From Rhizobium sp. Q54 (GTDB taxonomy: Bacteria > Pseudomonadota > Alphaproteobacteria > Micropepsales > Micropepsaceae): a stretch of 64,000 nt of DNA. Shown here piece by piece: positions 43,028-52,740 of the stretch. Numbering within the stretch: the stretch's first letter is position 1; the number at the start of each line of letters is the position of its first letter. Below the pieces are notes generated by a model. The model saw only the letters and a program-made list of their open reading frames with translations, did not search any database and was not told the DNA's origin. The stretch covers positions 124,001-188,000 of the forward strand of contig CAMAPL010000001.1 in the NCBI GenBank assembly GCA_945860165.1. The letters run 5' to 3'. Position numbers and translations under genes: made by a program.

Positions 43028-44296
43028 ATGGCCGATTATGGATTTAACACGCTTGCCGTCCATGCCGGGGCGCAGCCCGACCCCGCCACCGGCGCGCGAG
43101 CGACGCCGATCTACCAGACCACCGCTTTTGTGTTCGAGGATGCCGACCATGCCGCGGCACTGTTCAACCTGCAGGTCTTCGGTAACATCTATTCGCGCAT
43201 CATGAATCCCACCAATGCGGTGCTGGAGGAACGGGTCGCGGCGCTGGAGAATGGCCGTGCGGGCCTCGCCTGCGCCAGCGGCCATGCCGCCCAGCTTCTC
43301 GCCTTTCACACCCTGATGAGCCCGGGCGATGAAATCGTCTCGGCGCGCCAGCTGTATGGCGGCTCGATCAACCAGTTCAGCCAGAGCTTCGCCAAGTTCA
43401 ACTGGCATGTGAAATGGGCCGACACCACCAACCCGGACAGTTTCAAGGCCCAGATCACCGACAAGACCAAGGCCATCTATGCCGAAAGCATCGCCAATCC
43501 CGGCGGACTGATCACCGACATCGAGGCGCTGGCGAAAATTGCCCATGATGCCGGCGTGCCGCTGGTGATCGACAACACCCTGGCCTCGCCCTACCTGATC
43601 CGGCCCATCGAATGGGGCGCCGACATCGTCACCCATTCCGCCACCAAATTCCTGGGCGGCCATGGCAACTCCATGGCGGGCGTGATCGTGGATGGCGGCA
43701 AGTTCGACTGGGGCAGCGGGAAATTCCCGACCCTGTCCGAACCCAATCCCTCCTATCACGGCATGCGGATGTGGGAGACGTTCGGCGACATGGCCTTCGC
43801 CATCACCACACGCGTCTTTGGGTTGCGCGACCTCGGACCGTCGCTGTCGCCGATGAATGCCTTTCTCGTTCTCACCGGCACCGAGACATTGCCGCTGCGC
43901 ATGCAGCGCCACTGCGACAATGCCCTGACGGTCGCCAAATGGCTCAAGGCCAATCCCAAGGTGGAATGGGTCAACTATGCTGGCCTGCCCGACAACCCGT
44001 CCTACACGCTGCACCAGAAATACTGCCCCAAGGGCGCGGGCAGCGTCTTCACCTTCGGGCTCAAGGGCGGCTATGAGGCCGGCATCAAGATGGTCAACAA
44101 CGTCAAGCTGTTCAGCCATCTCGCCAATGTCGGCGACACCCGCAGCCTGATCATCCATCCCGCCTCCACCACCCATCGCCAATTGTCGGATGAAGACCGG
44201 GCGAAGGCCGGTGCGGGCAATGATGTGGTGCGTCTGTCCGTCGGCATTGAAGATGCGGCGGATATCATCGCGGACCTGGAGCAGGCGTTAGCGTAG
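43028..44296 (+). CDS. metY: O-acetylhomoserine sulfhydrylase (aminocarboxypropyltransferase)
   Basis: 422 aa PLP enzyme making homocysteine from O-acetylhomoserine and sulfide. PLP lysine K207 in THSATKFLGGHGNSMAGV; NLQVFGNIYSRIMNPTNAVL and ASGHAAQLLAFHTLM are typical of MetY rather than MetB or MetC. GGGAAA precedes the ATG. It complements metC near 8 kb: this cell appears able to make homocysteine by direct sulfhydrylation and from cystathionine. Confidence 0.94.
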   Translation: MADYGFNTLAVHAGAQPDPATGARATPIYQTTAFVFEDADHAAALFNLQVFGNIYSRIMNPTNAVLEERVAALENGRAGLACASGHAAQLLAFHTLMSPGDEIVSARQLYGGSINQFSQSFAKFNWHVKWADTTNPDSFKAQITDKTKAIYAESIANPGGLITDIEALAKIAHDAGVPLVIDNTLASPYLIRPIEWGADIVTHSATKFLGGHGNSMAGVIVDGGKFDWGSGKFPTLSEPNPSYHGMRMWETFGDMAFAITTRVFGLRDLGPSLSPMNAFLVLTGTETLPLRMQRHCDNALTVAKWLKANPKVEWVNYAGLPDNPSYTLHQKYCPKGAGSVFTFGLKGGYEAGIKMVNNVKLFSHLANVGDTRSLIIHPASTTHRQLSDEDRAKAGAGNDVVRLSVGIEDAADIIADLEQALA

Positions 44297-44303
44297 CTCT
44301 CCT

Positions 44304-44347
44304 GTCATTCCCGGCGAGCCGCGTTGCGGCGCTCATCCGGGGATGAC
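44304..44347. repeat. Imperfect inverted repeat supplying the ctaA stop
   Basis: GTCATTCCCGGCGAGC and GCTCATCCGGGGATGAC are near-complementary arms around a short GC loop. It sits between metY and convergent ctaA. The ctaA stop and last residues (VIPG) fall inside it. Similar pieces occur at 36830-36965. Confidence 0.65.
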
Positions 44348-45376
44348 AGCTTGTGTTTGCGGCAAGCGCCGCAACTCGAAGGCGTGCCAAACGGCGGCGC
44401 AGAGCAGCGCCGCCGCCACGACCTGATGCATCGCCGACAGCAAAATCGGCGCCATCAGCACCAGGGTGCAGATTCCCAGGAAGATCTGGAAGGTCGTGAG
44501 GATGGCGATGGCCTTGGCGCTTTTCTTCGCCAGCCCGGTTAGCTTGATGCCGCGCGCATAGATCAGCGCCGCGAAGCCGGCGACGACATAGGCGCCGATG
44601 CGATGATTGAACTGGACCAGACCATCATTCTCGAAGAAATTGATCCACCAGGGTGAATGGTAGAACGGGCTTTCCGGGAAAATCCCGCCATTCATGTCCG
44701 GCCATGTGTTGTAGATCAGGCCGGCATCCAGGCCCGCCACCAGCGCGCCCAGCAGCGTCTGCAGATAGATCAGCGCGGCGAAAATATAGCCCCGCCTTGC
44801 ATCGCCCTTGCCCTGACCGCCCTGCAGATATTGAAGTGCGATCCACAGGATTGCCGCCAGCAGCAGCAGCGCCGCGCCCAGATGAACCGCCAACCGGTAC
44901 TGGCTGACCGAGACGCGCGCCTCCAGCCCGCTCTGCACCATCCACCAGCCGATCAACCCCTGCAGACCGCCCAGCACGAACAACAGCAGCATGCCGGGCC
45001 ATTCGCTGCGCCGGATCGCGCCCACGGCTGCGAAGTATAAAAATGGCACCAGGAACATCAGGCCCAGAAAGCGGCCCAGGAAGCGGTGCGACCATTCCCA
45101 CCAGAAGATGACCTTGAACGCCTCAAGGCCCATGCCGCGATTTTCGAGGAGATACTGCGGAATGCGCTGGTATTTGGCGAAGGCGTCGGCCCAGGCTGCG
45201 TCAGTCATCGGCGGCAGCGCCCCCATGATCGGCTTCCATTCAGTGATGGAAAGGCCCGATCCGGTCAGGCGCGTCAGCCCGCCGATGGTGATCATGGCCA
45301 GGATGACCAGCGCCACCGACAGCAACCACAGGCCCACTGCCCGCCGACTTTTCCAGAATTTTTCGGACGCTTCCAT
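44333..45376 (-). CDS. ctaA: Heme A synthase, type 2 (COX15/CtaA)
   Basis: 347 aa, eight predicted membrane helices. It oxidises the C8 methyl of heme O to give heme A for aa3-type cytochrome oxidase. The four heme-ligand histidines of the family are visible in WEWSHRFLGR, RLAVHLGAALL, QFNHRIGAY and SAMHQVVAAA. ITIGGLTRLTGSGLSITEWKP is the conserved first loop. It lacks the Cys pair of Gram-positive type 1 enzymes. The start at ATG 45376 has AGAAGG eight bases upstream. No other cox gene is nearby. Confidence 0.94.
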   Translation of the reverse strand: MEASEKFWKSRRAVGLWLLSVALVILAMITIGGLTRLTGSGLSITEWKPIMGALPPMTDAAWADAFAKYQRIPQYLLENRGMGLEAFKVIFWWEWSHRFLGRFLGLMFLVPFLYFAAVGAIRRSEWPGMLLLFVLGGLQGLIGWWMVQSGLEARVSVSQYRLAVHLGAALLLLAAILWIALQYLQGGQGKGDARRGYIFAALIYLQTLLGALVAGLDAGLIYNTWPDMNGGIFPESPFYHSPWWINFFENDGLVQFNHRIGAYVVAGFAALIYARGIKLTGLAKKSAKAIAILTTFQIFLGICTLVLMAPILLSAMHQVVAAALLCAAVWHAFELRRLPQTQAVIPG

Positions 45377-45438
45377 GACAGCCTTCTGATACCGTCCCAC
45401 ACCTTACCCGTCCACGCCTTTTCGAAGAAGACGCCAAA

Positions 45439-45657
45439 ATGTCCCGTCGCACCAAGACACTGATTTCCGCGATTGTGATCGTTTTCCTGTGGCTGCCGAT
45501 CTATGCGCTCTTCATCATGGGGCTGGCGCGGCATCTGCTGCCAGGCGCGGCCTGGTATGTCTCCCTGCTCTTTTATGCCCTGGCCGGGACGGCGTGGATC
45601 GTTCCCATAGGACTTTCGTTACCCTGGATGTACCGCGAGCCAGCTCCCAAAAATTGA
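45439..45657 (+). CDS. DUF2842 small membrane protein
   Basis: 72 aa with two membrane helices (TLISAIVIVFLWLPIYALFIM and YVSLLFYALAGTAWIVPIG), ending LPWMYREP. It matches the alphaproteobacterial DUF2842 family in length and layout. Function unknown. Divergent from ctaA, nine bases before the next gene. Confidence 0.85.
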   Translation: MSRRTKTLISAIVIVFLWLPIYALFIMGLARHLLPGAAWYVSLLFYALAGTAWIVPIGLSLPWMYREPAPKN

Positions 45658-45666
45658 CGGGACGAC

Positions 45667-45930
45667 ATGATCGATAACCCGGATGATCAGCGCTTCGAGC
45701 TGACAGAGAATGGCTTCCTGGCCTGGGCCGATTACCGCGTTCAGGGCAGCAGATACGTCATTTCCCATGTCGAGGCCGAACCACCGCTGCGTGGCACCGG
45801 CGCTGCGGATCGCCTGATGGATGCCATTGTTGCCCATGCGCGCGCCAACAAGCTGGTAATCGAATCACGATGCTCCTATGCGCGCATCTGGTTCATGCGC
45901 CATCCCGACGCAGCCGACGTTCTGCCTTGA
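45667..45930 (+). CDS. Minimal GNAT-like N-acetyltransferase (YjdJ/PF14542 type)
   Basis: 87 aa, a short GNAT core. FLAWADYRVQGSRYVISHVEAEPPLRGTGAADRLMDAIVAHA includes the acetyl-CoA loop (L-R-G-T-G-A) and the family ends with CSYARIWFMRHPDAADVL. This small acetyltransferase-like family is uncharacterised. It lies in a short plus-strand run after DUF2842. Confidence 0.88.
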   Translation: MIDNPDDQRFELTENGFLAWADYRVQGSRYVISHVEAEPPLRGTGAADRLMDAIVAHARANKLVIESRCSYARIWFMRHPDAADVLP

Positions 45931-45988
45931 CCGCCAAGGCCTGCCGCGTGTGAATATGCGCGGCGGATCGAAGGTATCGGGGACCGGC

Positions 45989-47494
45989 ATGTGGCGTGTG
46001 AAATCCCTGGATGCGATCCTTGAGACCGCGCAGAAGAAAAGCCTGCACCGCAGCCTTGGCCTGTTCCATCTGACCCTACTGGGAATCGGCGGCGTCATCG
46101 GCACCGGCATCTTCGTGCTGACTGCGGAAGCGACGCAGAAGGCCGGTCCCGGCATGATGATGGCATTCGTGATTGCGGGCACGGTCAGCGCCGTGGCCGC
46201 CCTGTGTTATGCCGAACTGGCCTCGATGGTGCCGGTGTCTGGCTCGGCCTACACCTATTCCTATGCCGTGCTGGGCGAGCTGGTGGCCTGGCTGGTGGGT
46301 TGGGCGCTGATCCTGGAATATGCCGTCGCGGCCAGCGCCGTGTCGGTGGGATGGTCCGGCTATATCGTCGGCCTGTTGGCGCACCTGCCCGATCCCATAA
46401 TCATTCCGCCGGAGCTGGCGGCCGGGCCATATGCCGGCGGGGTGTTCAACCTGCTGGCCGTTTTGATCGCCTTCGCTGTCACCGGACTTCTTGTTATTGG
46501 TACCCGCGAAAGTGCCACCGTGAATGCCGTGCTGGTCGCCATCAAGCTGGTGGCGCTGGGCGCCTTCATCTGGCTGGCCCTGCCTGTGATGAACAGCGAG
46601 AATTTCCATCCCTTCGCGCCACTCGGCACCACCGGCATTGTTGCGGCGGCGGCCTCCATATTCTTCGCCTATGTCGGCTTTGACGCGGTTTCCACCGCCG
46701 CCGAGGAGACCAAGAACCCGCAGCGCAATCTGCCGCTAGCACTGATCCTGTCGCTGTCGATCTGTACCGTCATCTATCTTCTGGTAGCGGCGGCGGCCAT
46801 CGGCTCCTATGGCGCACAACCGGTTTTTGGCCCCAATGGCGAAGCCCTGAGCCCCGGCAGCCCTGCCTTGGCCCAGGCCTGCACCGCGCTGGCCACCGAG
46901 CCACTGGTCTGTTCGCGCGAGGCCTTAGCGCATGTGCTGCGCTCCATCGGCCATCCGATGGTGGGCAATCTGCTGGGCCTGGCGGCGGGCATCGCCCTGC
47001 CCACCGTGATCCTGATGATGATGTTCGGCCAGACCCGCATCTTCTTTGTGATGTCGCGCGATGGGCTGCTGCCGGAAATATTGAGCAGGGTGCATGCGCG
47101 CTTCCGCACCCCGCATGTCGTGACCTGGATCACCGGCGTCGCGGTGGCCTTCGCTGCGGCGTTTCTTCCCGTTGGGCAGCTGGCCGATATTTCCAATTCC
47201 GGTACCCTGTTCGCCTTCGCCGTCGTGTCGCTGGCGGTGCTGGTGCTGCGCCGGACCCAGCCGGACCGCAAGCGGCCGTTCCGTGCGCCGCTGATCTGGC
47301 TGTTCGCGCCGCTATCGATTGGGGGATGCACGATCCTGTTCTACTTCCTGCCCTGGCAGGCGCAGCTGCTGTTTCCCGCCTGGTCGGCGATCGGGCTGGG
47401 CTTCTATTACGCCTATGGCTATCGCCACAGCCATGTCGGGCGCGGAGAGACAAAAGTACCCGACGTGGAAATGCCGGGGCCGATCTCCGGCTAG
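45989..47494 (+). CDS. APC-family amino acid permease
   Basis: 501 aa, about 12 membrane helices. The start of the first helix, LTLLGIGGVIGTGIFVL, holds the G-x-G-T-G substrate-binding break of APC transporters. IFFAYVGFDAVSTAAEETKNPQRNLP is the classical helix 6 and following loop of the cationic amino acid transporter-like group. ATG 45989 (MWRVKSL) is preferred to the upstream open frame. The cargo is unknown. Its last four bases overlap the convergent glycosyltransferase. Confidence 0.9.
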   Translation: MWRVKSLDAILETAQKKSLHRSLGLFHLTLLGIGGVIGTGIFVLTAEATQKAGPGMMMAFVIAGTVSAVAALCYAELASMVPVSGSAYTYSYAVLGELVAWLVGWALILEYAVAASAVSVGWSGYIVGLLAHLPDPIIIPPELAAGPYAGGVFNLLAVLIAFAVTGLLVIGTRESATVNAVLVAIKLVALGAFIWLALPVMNSENFHPFAPLGTTGIVAAAASIFFAYVGFDAVSTAAEETKNPQRNLPLALILSLSICTVIYLLVAAAAIGSYGAQPVFGPNGEALSPGSPALAQACTALATEPLVCSREALAHVLRSIGHPMVGNLLGLAAGIALPTVILMMMFGQTRIFFVMSRDGLLPEILSRVHARFRTPHVVTWITGVAVAFAAAFLPVGQLADISNSGTLFAFAVVSLAVLVLRRTQPDRKRPFRAPLIWLFAPLSIGGCTILFYFLPWQAQLLFPAWSAIGLGFYYAYGYRHSHVGRGETKVPDVEMPGPISG

Positions 47495-48528
47495 GGTGCA
47501 CGCAGGCGTTCCAGCAACATCCGGGGCTGCGCAATGCGCAGCAAAACGCCATGCCCGATCAACGCGTCCGCTCGCCCCCGATCCTCAATCGCAATGCGCT
47601 GGCGGTAAAAGGCCAGCGCGGCGTCCCGGTCGCCCGTTGCAACCACGTCCCGCGCATCCAGATGCAGGGGCCCAATCGCCTGGCGAATATCATCCTTCTC
47701 CAACCAGCGGTCGGCAAAGTGACCCAGCGTGCGGTATTTCTGCCAGAAGCTTTCGAAGCCGCTACAGGCATAGTGCAGGATATAGGCGTCGCAATTGCGC
47801 GCCGTGACGGTTTCGCGCGTCCCATGGCAAAAGCGGTGCACGCCATTGGGCCGCGCCGCAGCAGCGCCAAGGCGCACTGCGGACTTGCCATTGGAATAGA
47901 AATGGAAAAACAGGCCTTGCGGCAATTGCGGCGTGGCGCGCAACAGCTCCACGCCTTCGTCCGTGAACGGGCCAGGATTGAGCGCCGGCGGAATCTTGAA
48001 CAGGTCAACCTCCCGGAACGCGTCTGCGATATCGGCCTTCTCGGGCACGGCTTCGAAATTGGGATACTGCGCCGTGTCGGCGCGTTCGGCGCCGGCGCCA
48101 GCTAAATGCTCCGCCACGGACTGGTTAGGCGAAAAGAACAGTTCGTCGGCATCGATGTGCAAAAGCCAATCCAGCCCCATATCGCGAGCCCGTTTCATGG
48201 CGATGCCAGCATTCAGCACCTGGCGGGCCATCACTTCGCTGTCAAGAAAGGCCCGATGCTCGGCATATTCCGGCAGGGTCTCCCATTCCCGCCGCAAGGC
48301 ACCGTCATGCGCGATCGCGGTTATCTGGGGATGCGCAGCCAGGCACGGCAGATCGGGATCGGCCGGGTCGTCGAAAAAGATAAACAGCCGCGCAAAGCCG
48401 ATGGCCAGATGGTACGCGACGAAAGAATTGATCATCTCGCCAGCATTGCGCGCGGTGGTGACGATGGCCGCATTGGCGGACGGCGGCGCGAATGTTCCGG
48501 TCTGCATCGAAACGCCAGCCCCCAGCAT
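47491..48528 (-). CDS. Glycosyltransferase, GT2/GT92-like (PF13704-type)
   Basis: 345 aa, no signal peptide. N-terminal TTARNAGEMINSFVAYHLAIGF, then FIFFDDPADPD and LDWLLHIDADELFF contain the D-x-D metal site of this family. The later part has NGVHRFCHGTRE and ILHYACSGFESFWQKY. Predicted to add a sugar to an unknown acceptor. The ATG at 48528 is 12 bases downstream of tRNA-Pro(GGG) on the same strand, so expression may ride on the tRNA transcript. A later ATG at 48507 is an alternative. Confidence 0.82.
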   Translation of the reverse strand: MLGAGVSMQTGTFAPPSANAAIVTTARNAGEMINSFVAYHLAIGFARLFIFFDDPADPDLPCLAAHPQITAIAHDGALRREWETLPEYAEHRAFLDSEVMARQVLNAGIAMKRARDMGLDWLLHIDADELFFSPNQSVAEHLAGAGAERADTAQYPNFEAVPEKADIADAFREVDLFKIPPALNPGPFTDEGVELLRATPQLPQGLFFHFYSNGKSAVRLGAAAARPNGVHRFCHGTRETVTARNCDAYILHYACSGFESFWQKYRTLGHFADRWLEKDDIRQAIGPLHLDARDVVATGDRDAALAFYRQRIAIEDRGRADALIGHGVLLRIAQPRMLLERLRAP

Positions 48529-48539
48529 TCGCAAAAAAA

Positions 48540-48616
48540 TGGTCGGAGCGACAGGATTTGAACCTGCGACCCTTCGCCCCCCAGGCGAATGCTCTACCAG
48601 GCTGAGCCACGCTCCG
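48540..48616 (-). tRNA. tRNA-Pro (anticodon GGG), CCA encoded
   Basis: The reverse complement folds with acceptor CGGAGCG/CGCTCCG, anticodon stem TTCGC/GCGAA and loop CTGGGGG (anticodon GGG), T-arm GCAGG-TTCAAAT-CCTGT, discriminator A and CCA. Second Pro tRNA of the window. Confidence 0.95.
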
Positions 48617-48726
48617 ACTTAGATTTTTGAGGACTTTTTTACCTCAGGGGCGCGGAACATAGCGGCGACACACCCCGCCAGCAAGCCTCTATCTGGAAAG
48701 CTTTTATCCGGTGCGTTGGGCGGACT

Positions 48727-49353
48727 TTAGCCCTGGCGCACGGCCTGGAGACGGGTTTTCAGGCCGTGGAGTTCGTCCAGCAACTCTTCCAGCCGTTCGC
48801 GCTCCTCGTCTGCCATGCCCAGTTCTTCGGCCACGGCTTCTTCCGCCAAAGGCGCCTCGACGATATCCAGCGCCTGGAATGTCTCCACCACGCTTTCAAC
48901 CACCGGATCGGCCCGCACGGGCTGGGCAGGCACATCGAAGAACGGCAGCGAAATGTCGGGCACGGCGCGCAGATGAGTCGGGCGGGGCTTCTTCGCCGGC
49001 GCTGTCTTTTCGATATAAACCAGTTTCTCGATCACCAGCGGCGCGAGCGCCGGAACGCCGCCACGGCCGATTTCCGCCACATGGCGCATACCGCGATCCT
49101 TCAGGACTTTCTGCACGCCCTTGATGGTGAAACCGTCACTGTAGAGCAGCGCGCGGATGCCCTTGAGCAGATCTATATCGTCGGGGCGGTAATAGCGCCG
49201 TCCGCCGGCGCGCTTCACCGGCTTGACCTGGGCAAAGCGGCTTTCCCAGAAGCGCAGCACATGCTGCGGCACATCCAGTTCGACCGCGACTTCACTGATG
49301 GTACGGAAGGCTTCCGCCGATTTGCCGGGATATGCGAGGGCCGCGGAGGACAA
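48727..49353 (-). CDS. MerR-family transcriptional regulator
   Basis: 208 aa. The N-terminal MerR helix-turn-helix (about 15-85) reads [25 protein letters not shown], then [14 protein letters not shown] and [20 protein letters not shown]. The middle and C-terminal parts are acidic and low-complexity with no ligand-binding Cys. Its place directly after ihfA (stop and start abut) is typical of alphaproteobacteria. Targets unknown. Confidence 0.9.
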   Translation of the reverse strand: MSSAALAYPGKSAEAFRTISEVAVELDVPQHVLRFWESRFAQVKPVKRAGGRRYYRPDDIDLLKGIRALLYSDGFTIKGVQKVLKDRGMRHVAEIGRGGVPALAPLVIEKLVYIEKTAPAKKPRPTHLRAVPDISLPFFDVPAQPVRADPVVESVVETFQALDIVEAPLAEEAVAEELGMADEERERLEELLDELHGLKTRLQAVRQG

Positions 49354-49671
49354 TTAGTCTTCACCTTCCGGGGATGGCATCTGGCCGTTAATCACGGCTT
49401 TCAGCACATGGCTGGGGCGGAACACCAGAACGCGGCGCGGCGCGATCGGCACTTCTTCGCCGGTCTTGGGATTGCGGCCCATGCGCTGCGACTTCTGGCG
49501 CACCGCAAACGTTCCGAAGGAAGAAAGCTTCACCGTCTCGCCCTTGGCGAGCGCGCCGCATACTTCTTCGAGCATGTCCTCGACCATCTGCGCCGAGTCG
49601 GTACGCGCTAGCCCGACGGCCTGAAACACCGCTTCGGTGAGATCGGCCCTGGTCAAAGTTCCGGTGGTCAT
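49354..49671 (-). CDS. ihfA: Integration host factor subunit alpha
   Basis: 105 aa HU/IHF fold. [16 protein letters not shown] at the N-terminus, [29 protein letters not shown] with the DNA-intercalating Pro in the beta arm, and [16 protein letters not shown] near the end. It bends DNA at specific sites. It lies between fabH and the MerR gene, the usual alphaproteobacterial order. Confidence 0.96.
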   Translation of the reverse strand: MTTGTLTRADLTEAVFQAVGLARTDSAQMVEDMLEEVCGALAKGETVKLSSFGTFAVRQKSQRMGRNPKTGEEVPIAPRRVLVFRPSHVLKAVINGQMPSPEGED

Positions 49672-49765
49672 GTTGACGACTCTCTTTTATCCACTGCACG
49701 GTAGGCCTGCGGCGAATATCCGTCAATATCAGTAACTTGGCCCAGCGCGCTTAAGTTATATGTTT

Positions 49766-49871
49766 CCCGCGCGAGGGATTTGGGGGCCTGAGCAGGAGCG
49801 AGGAGCGATGTGGGCCAAAGGCCCATGAGCGACGAAGCGACGCCCTCTGGACCCAAAATCCCTCGCGCGGG
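49766..49871. repeat. Long inverted repeat between fabH and ihfA
   Basis: CCCGCGCGAGGGATTT (49766-49781) and its complement AAATCCCTCGCGCGGG (49856-49871) enclose about 74 bases that contain a second palindrome, TGGGCCAAAGGCCCA (49811-49825). The right arm ends next to the fabH stop. It could form a multi-stem RNA or cruciform and may act as a terminator or attenuator. Confidence 0.7.
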
Positions 49872-50843
49872 CTACCAGCGCAGCAGGGCGGCGCCCCAAG
49901 TGAAGCCCCCACCCATGGCCTCTAGCAGGACCAGGTCCCCGCGCTGGATACGCCCGTCCCTGACCGCCGCGACCAGCGCCAGAGGGACCGAGGCGGCAGA
50001 GGTATTGCCGTGCAGGGCCACGGTCGAGATCACCTTGGCGGGATCAATGCCCAGCTTCTTGGCGGTGCCGTCCAGGATGCGCTGGTTGGCCTGGTGGGGC
50101 ACGAACCAGTCGATGTCGGCGATTGTAAGCCCCGCCGCCTCCGACGAGGCGACAATGGCGGCTGCGATATTGGTGATGGCGTGCTTGAAGACTTCCTTGC
50201 CCTGCATCCGCAGCTTGCCCGCCGTCCCCGTCGAGGAGACGCCGCCATCGGCATAGAGCATGTCGTGCAGACGTCCGTCCGAGAACAGCCTAGTGTTCAG
50301 GATGCCCTGGTCGGAATTGTCGCCGATCCCGGCATGTGCCTGCAGCACCATCGCGCCCGCGCCGTCCCCGAACAGCACGCAGGTGGAACGGTCGGTCCAG
50401 TCCAGCAGGCGAGACATGGTCTCGGCCCCGATCAACAAGATGGTGCGCGCCGAGCCGGTGCGGATCAGGCTGTCGGCCACCGACATGCCATAGATGAAGC
50501 CCGAGCAGACCGCCTGCACGTCGAAGGCGGCGCCGCGAGTCATGCCCAGTCGCGACTGGACGATGGTGGCGGTGGCGGGAAAGCTTTCATCCGGCGTGGT
50601 GGTGGCACAGATGATCATGTCCAGTTCGCCGACATCAATGCCGGCGTCAATCAGCGCCGCCCGCGCCGCGCCCAGCGCAAGATCCGAGGTCTTTTCGCCT
50701 TCGAGGGCGATATGGCGCTGGGTGATGCCGGTGCGCTCGCGAATCCACGTGTCCGACGTATCCACGCGCTTGGCCAGATCGTCATTGGTGACGATGTTGG
50801 ACGGCAGGTAGCTGCCGCTGCCGATGACTCTGGCGCGGATCAT
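49872..50843 (-). CDS. fabH: 3-oxoacyl-ACP synthase III (FabH)
   Basis: 323 aa. It starts fatty acid synthesis by condensing acetyl-CoA with malonyl-ACP. The triad is visible: C113 in QAVCSGF, His in [11 protein letters not shown] and Asn in [12 protein letters not shown]. The end [13 protein letters not shown] is standard. Its ATG overlaps the plsX stop by four bases. Second gene of the plsX-fabH-ihfA-merR block. Confidence 0.97.
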   Translation of the reverse strand: MIRARVIGSGSYLPSNIVTNDDLAKRVDTSDTWIRERTGITQRHIALEGEKTSDLALGAARAALIDAGIDVGELDMIICATTTPDESFPATATIVQSRLGMTRGAAFDVQAVCSGFIYGMSVADSLIRTGSARTILLIGAETMSRLLDWTDRSTCVLFGDGAGAMVLQAHAGIGDNSDQGILNTRLFSDGRLHDMLYADGGVSSTGTAGKLRMQGKEVFKHAITNIAAAIVASSEAAGLTIADIDWFVPHQANQRILDGTAKKLGIDPAKVISTVALHGNTSAASVPLALVAAVRDGRIQRGDLVLLEAMGGGFTWGAALLRW

Positions 50844-51886
50844 GGCGCGACTGTCTCGACGCGCTCCGCGCGCATGGCGCGGCGGTCGGCGGTGATACGC
50901 GCATTGATGTCGGTCCTGGCCATGTCGATGGCCATGTCCAGTGCGCTGGCAAAGCCCACCGCATCTGCGCCGCCATGGCTTTTCACCACCACGCCGTTCA
51001 GCCCCAGGAAAATGCCGCCATTGCTGGCGCGCGGATCGAGCTTGCGGCGCAAGGTTCTGAGCGCGCCAGACGCCACCATCGCGCCTATACGGCTGAGCAG
51101 CGAGCGTTTCAGCGACTGGCGCAGATAGGTGCCGACCAGTCGGGCGGTACCTTCGGCGGTCTTCAGGGCGACATTGCCGGTAAATCCGTCCGTCACCACG
51201 ACATCCACGGTGCCCTTGGCGATGTCATCGCCTTCGACAAATCCGTGGAACGCCAACGGCAGGCTGGAATTGCGCAGGATCTGGGCGGCGCCTTTGACGG
51301 CGTCATTGCCCTTCTGCTCTTCCGAGCCGACATTGAGAATGCCGACGGTGGGACGCTCCAGGCCGAAGATCACATGGGCGAAGGCTTCACCCATCACCGC
51401 GAAGTCGACTAGCTGCTCGTCCGTGGCCACGACATTGGCGCCGACATCCAGAACGATGGTCTGTCCCTTGAGTGTCGGCCAAATAGTGGCGATGGCCGGG
51501 CGTGCGATACCGTCCACGATGCCAAGTCCGAACATCGAGACCGCCATCAGCGCGCCGGTATTGCCGGCGCTGACCGCGACATCGGCCTCACACTGCTTCA
51601 GGCTTTCGATGGCGTGCCACATGGAGGTGTCGCGGCCCCGGCGCAGCACATGGCTTGGCTTGTCTTCCATGGCAACGCGGCCGGTGGTGTGCCGGACGGT
51701 GACGCGGCCCTTGAGCTTGGCGTGCCGGGCCAGCAGCGGGTTCAGCTGTGCCTCATCGCCGTGCAGAAGGAACTGGACGCTGGTATGGCGCTGAAGGGTC
51801 CGCAACAAGGCAGCGACGACAATGCCGGGGCCGGCATCGCCGCCCATGGCATCGATCGAGACTGTCAGGGCGCGAGTCACGGCCAC
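50840..51886 (-). CDS. plsX: Phosphate acyltransferase PlsX
   Basis: 348 aa. It makes acyl-phosphate from acyl-ACP for phospholipid synthesis. [16 protein letters not shown] at the N-terminus, [12 protein letters not shown] and [16 protein letters not shown] are family signatures. The start is GTG 51886. Upstream on the same strand is rpmF, downstream fabH, the classical lipid-ribosome block. Confidence 0.96.
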   Translation of the reverse strand: MAVTRALTVSIDAMGGDAGPGIVVAALLRTLQRHTSVQFLLHGDEAQLNPLLARHAKLKGRVTVRHTTGRVAMEDKPSHVLRRGRDTSMWHAIESLKQCEADVAVSAGNTGALMAVSMFGLGIVDGIARPAIATIWPTLKGQTIVLDVGANVVATDEQLVDFAVMGEAFAHVIFGLERPTVGILNVGSEEQKGNDAVKGAAQILRNSSLPLAFHGFVEGDDIAKGTVDVVVTDGFTGNVALKTAEGTARLVGTYLRQSLKRSLLSRIGAMVASGALRTLRRKLDPRASNGGIFLGLNGVVVKSHGGADAVGFASALDMAIDMARTDINARITADRRAMRAERVETVAP

Positions 51887-51905
51887 CTTTCGAAGGTGAA
51901 AGGTT

Positions 51906-52085
51906 TTAGCTCTTGGCCTTCACGACTTCGCGGTCGGCATAATGGCCGCACGAACCGCAGACATGATGGGGACGCTTGGGCTCACCACAATTGGAGCAGT
52001 CGCTGTGGTTGACCGCCGTAAGGGCGTGGTGCGAGCGGCGCATATTGCGACGCGACGGCGAGGTTTTTCGTTTCGGGACCGCCAT
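51906..52085 (-). CDS. rpmF: 50S ribosomal protein L32, zinc-binding form
   Basis: 59 aa. [20 protein letters not shown] is the L32 start. Four cysteines (C30, C33, C43, C46) in DCSNCG and HVCGSCG form the zinc ribbon, so this is the Zn (C+) form. It lies 19 bases upstream of plsX. Confidence 0.96.
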   Translation of the reverse strand: MAVPKRKTSPSRRNMRRSHHALTAVNHSDCSNCGEPKRPHHVCGSCGHYADREVVKAKS

Positions 52086-52192
52086 GGCGGAAAACTCCTA
52101 AAAGCCGCGCCCGACTGGACCGGCAAAACAGGCGGGGTGGGTAGCAGGAAAACCGGTACCCTTTCAAGCGAAAAGCCGTCTCGCGGAAGGGT

Positions 52193-52735
52193 TTAAACCC
52201 CGGACTTCAGGCCTTTCAGCACGGCAAAGGGGCTTTCAGGAGGCTGGAATCCGTCTCCGGGGGGCTCAAACGCGACACCAGGGCGGCGGGGGTAGGGCTC
52301 CAGGGCCAGGACAAACTCCTCCAGAAGCGGCCCCGCCAGGTCGTAATGCAGGCTTTCGATCTCCTCCGGCCCCTCCTCCTCAAGCGACTCCAGCACCACT
52401 TCCGGCACCGATTCGGGCGCGGGTGCCTTGCGCCGGGCCTGTCCGGTAAAATGCAGTTCGCGGCTGAAGCTGTGTTTCAGATGCGCCGGCACGGGGTCCA
52501 GGGTCACCACACAGGCCTGGGTGACATCGACATGCATCACGAACGCCAGCGCGAAGCGGTTGAGTTCCGATTTGCAGATTTCGACCTCTGCCGAGAAATT
52601 TTCCAGCGACAGGACCTCGGCCCAGAGGGCAATCGCGGCGCGCTGCGCCTCATCAGTGGCAATGGCAACCGTATCGCCCGCATGGCCGAGGCGGGCGAGG
52701 TTGTAGATTTGGCTGAGCGGTAAAGTGTCGGTCAT
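52193..52735 (-). CDS. yceD: YceD/DUF177 family protein
   Basis: 180 aa. DUF177 proteins precede rpmF in many bacteria and are linked to 23S rRNA accumulation. Visible parts: ENFSAEVEICKSELNRFALAF, ACVVTLDPVPAHLKHSFSREL, and the acidic middle DLAGPLLEEFVLALEPYPRRPG with the C-terminal SPFAVLKGLK. It lies 107 bases before rpmF in the same direction. Confidence 0.9.
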   Translation of the reverse strand: MTDTLPLSQIYNLARLGHAGDTVAIATDEAQRAAIALWAEVLSLENFSAEVEICKSELNRFALAFVMHVDVTQACVVTLDPVPAHLKHSFSRELHFTGQARRKAPAPESVPEVVLESLEEEGPEEIESLHYDLAGPLLEEFVLALEPYPRRPGVAFEPPGDGFQPPESPFAVLKGLKSGV

Positions 52736-52740
52736 GGCTT

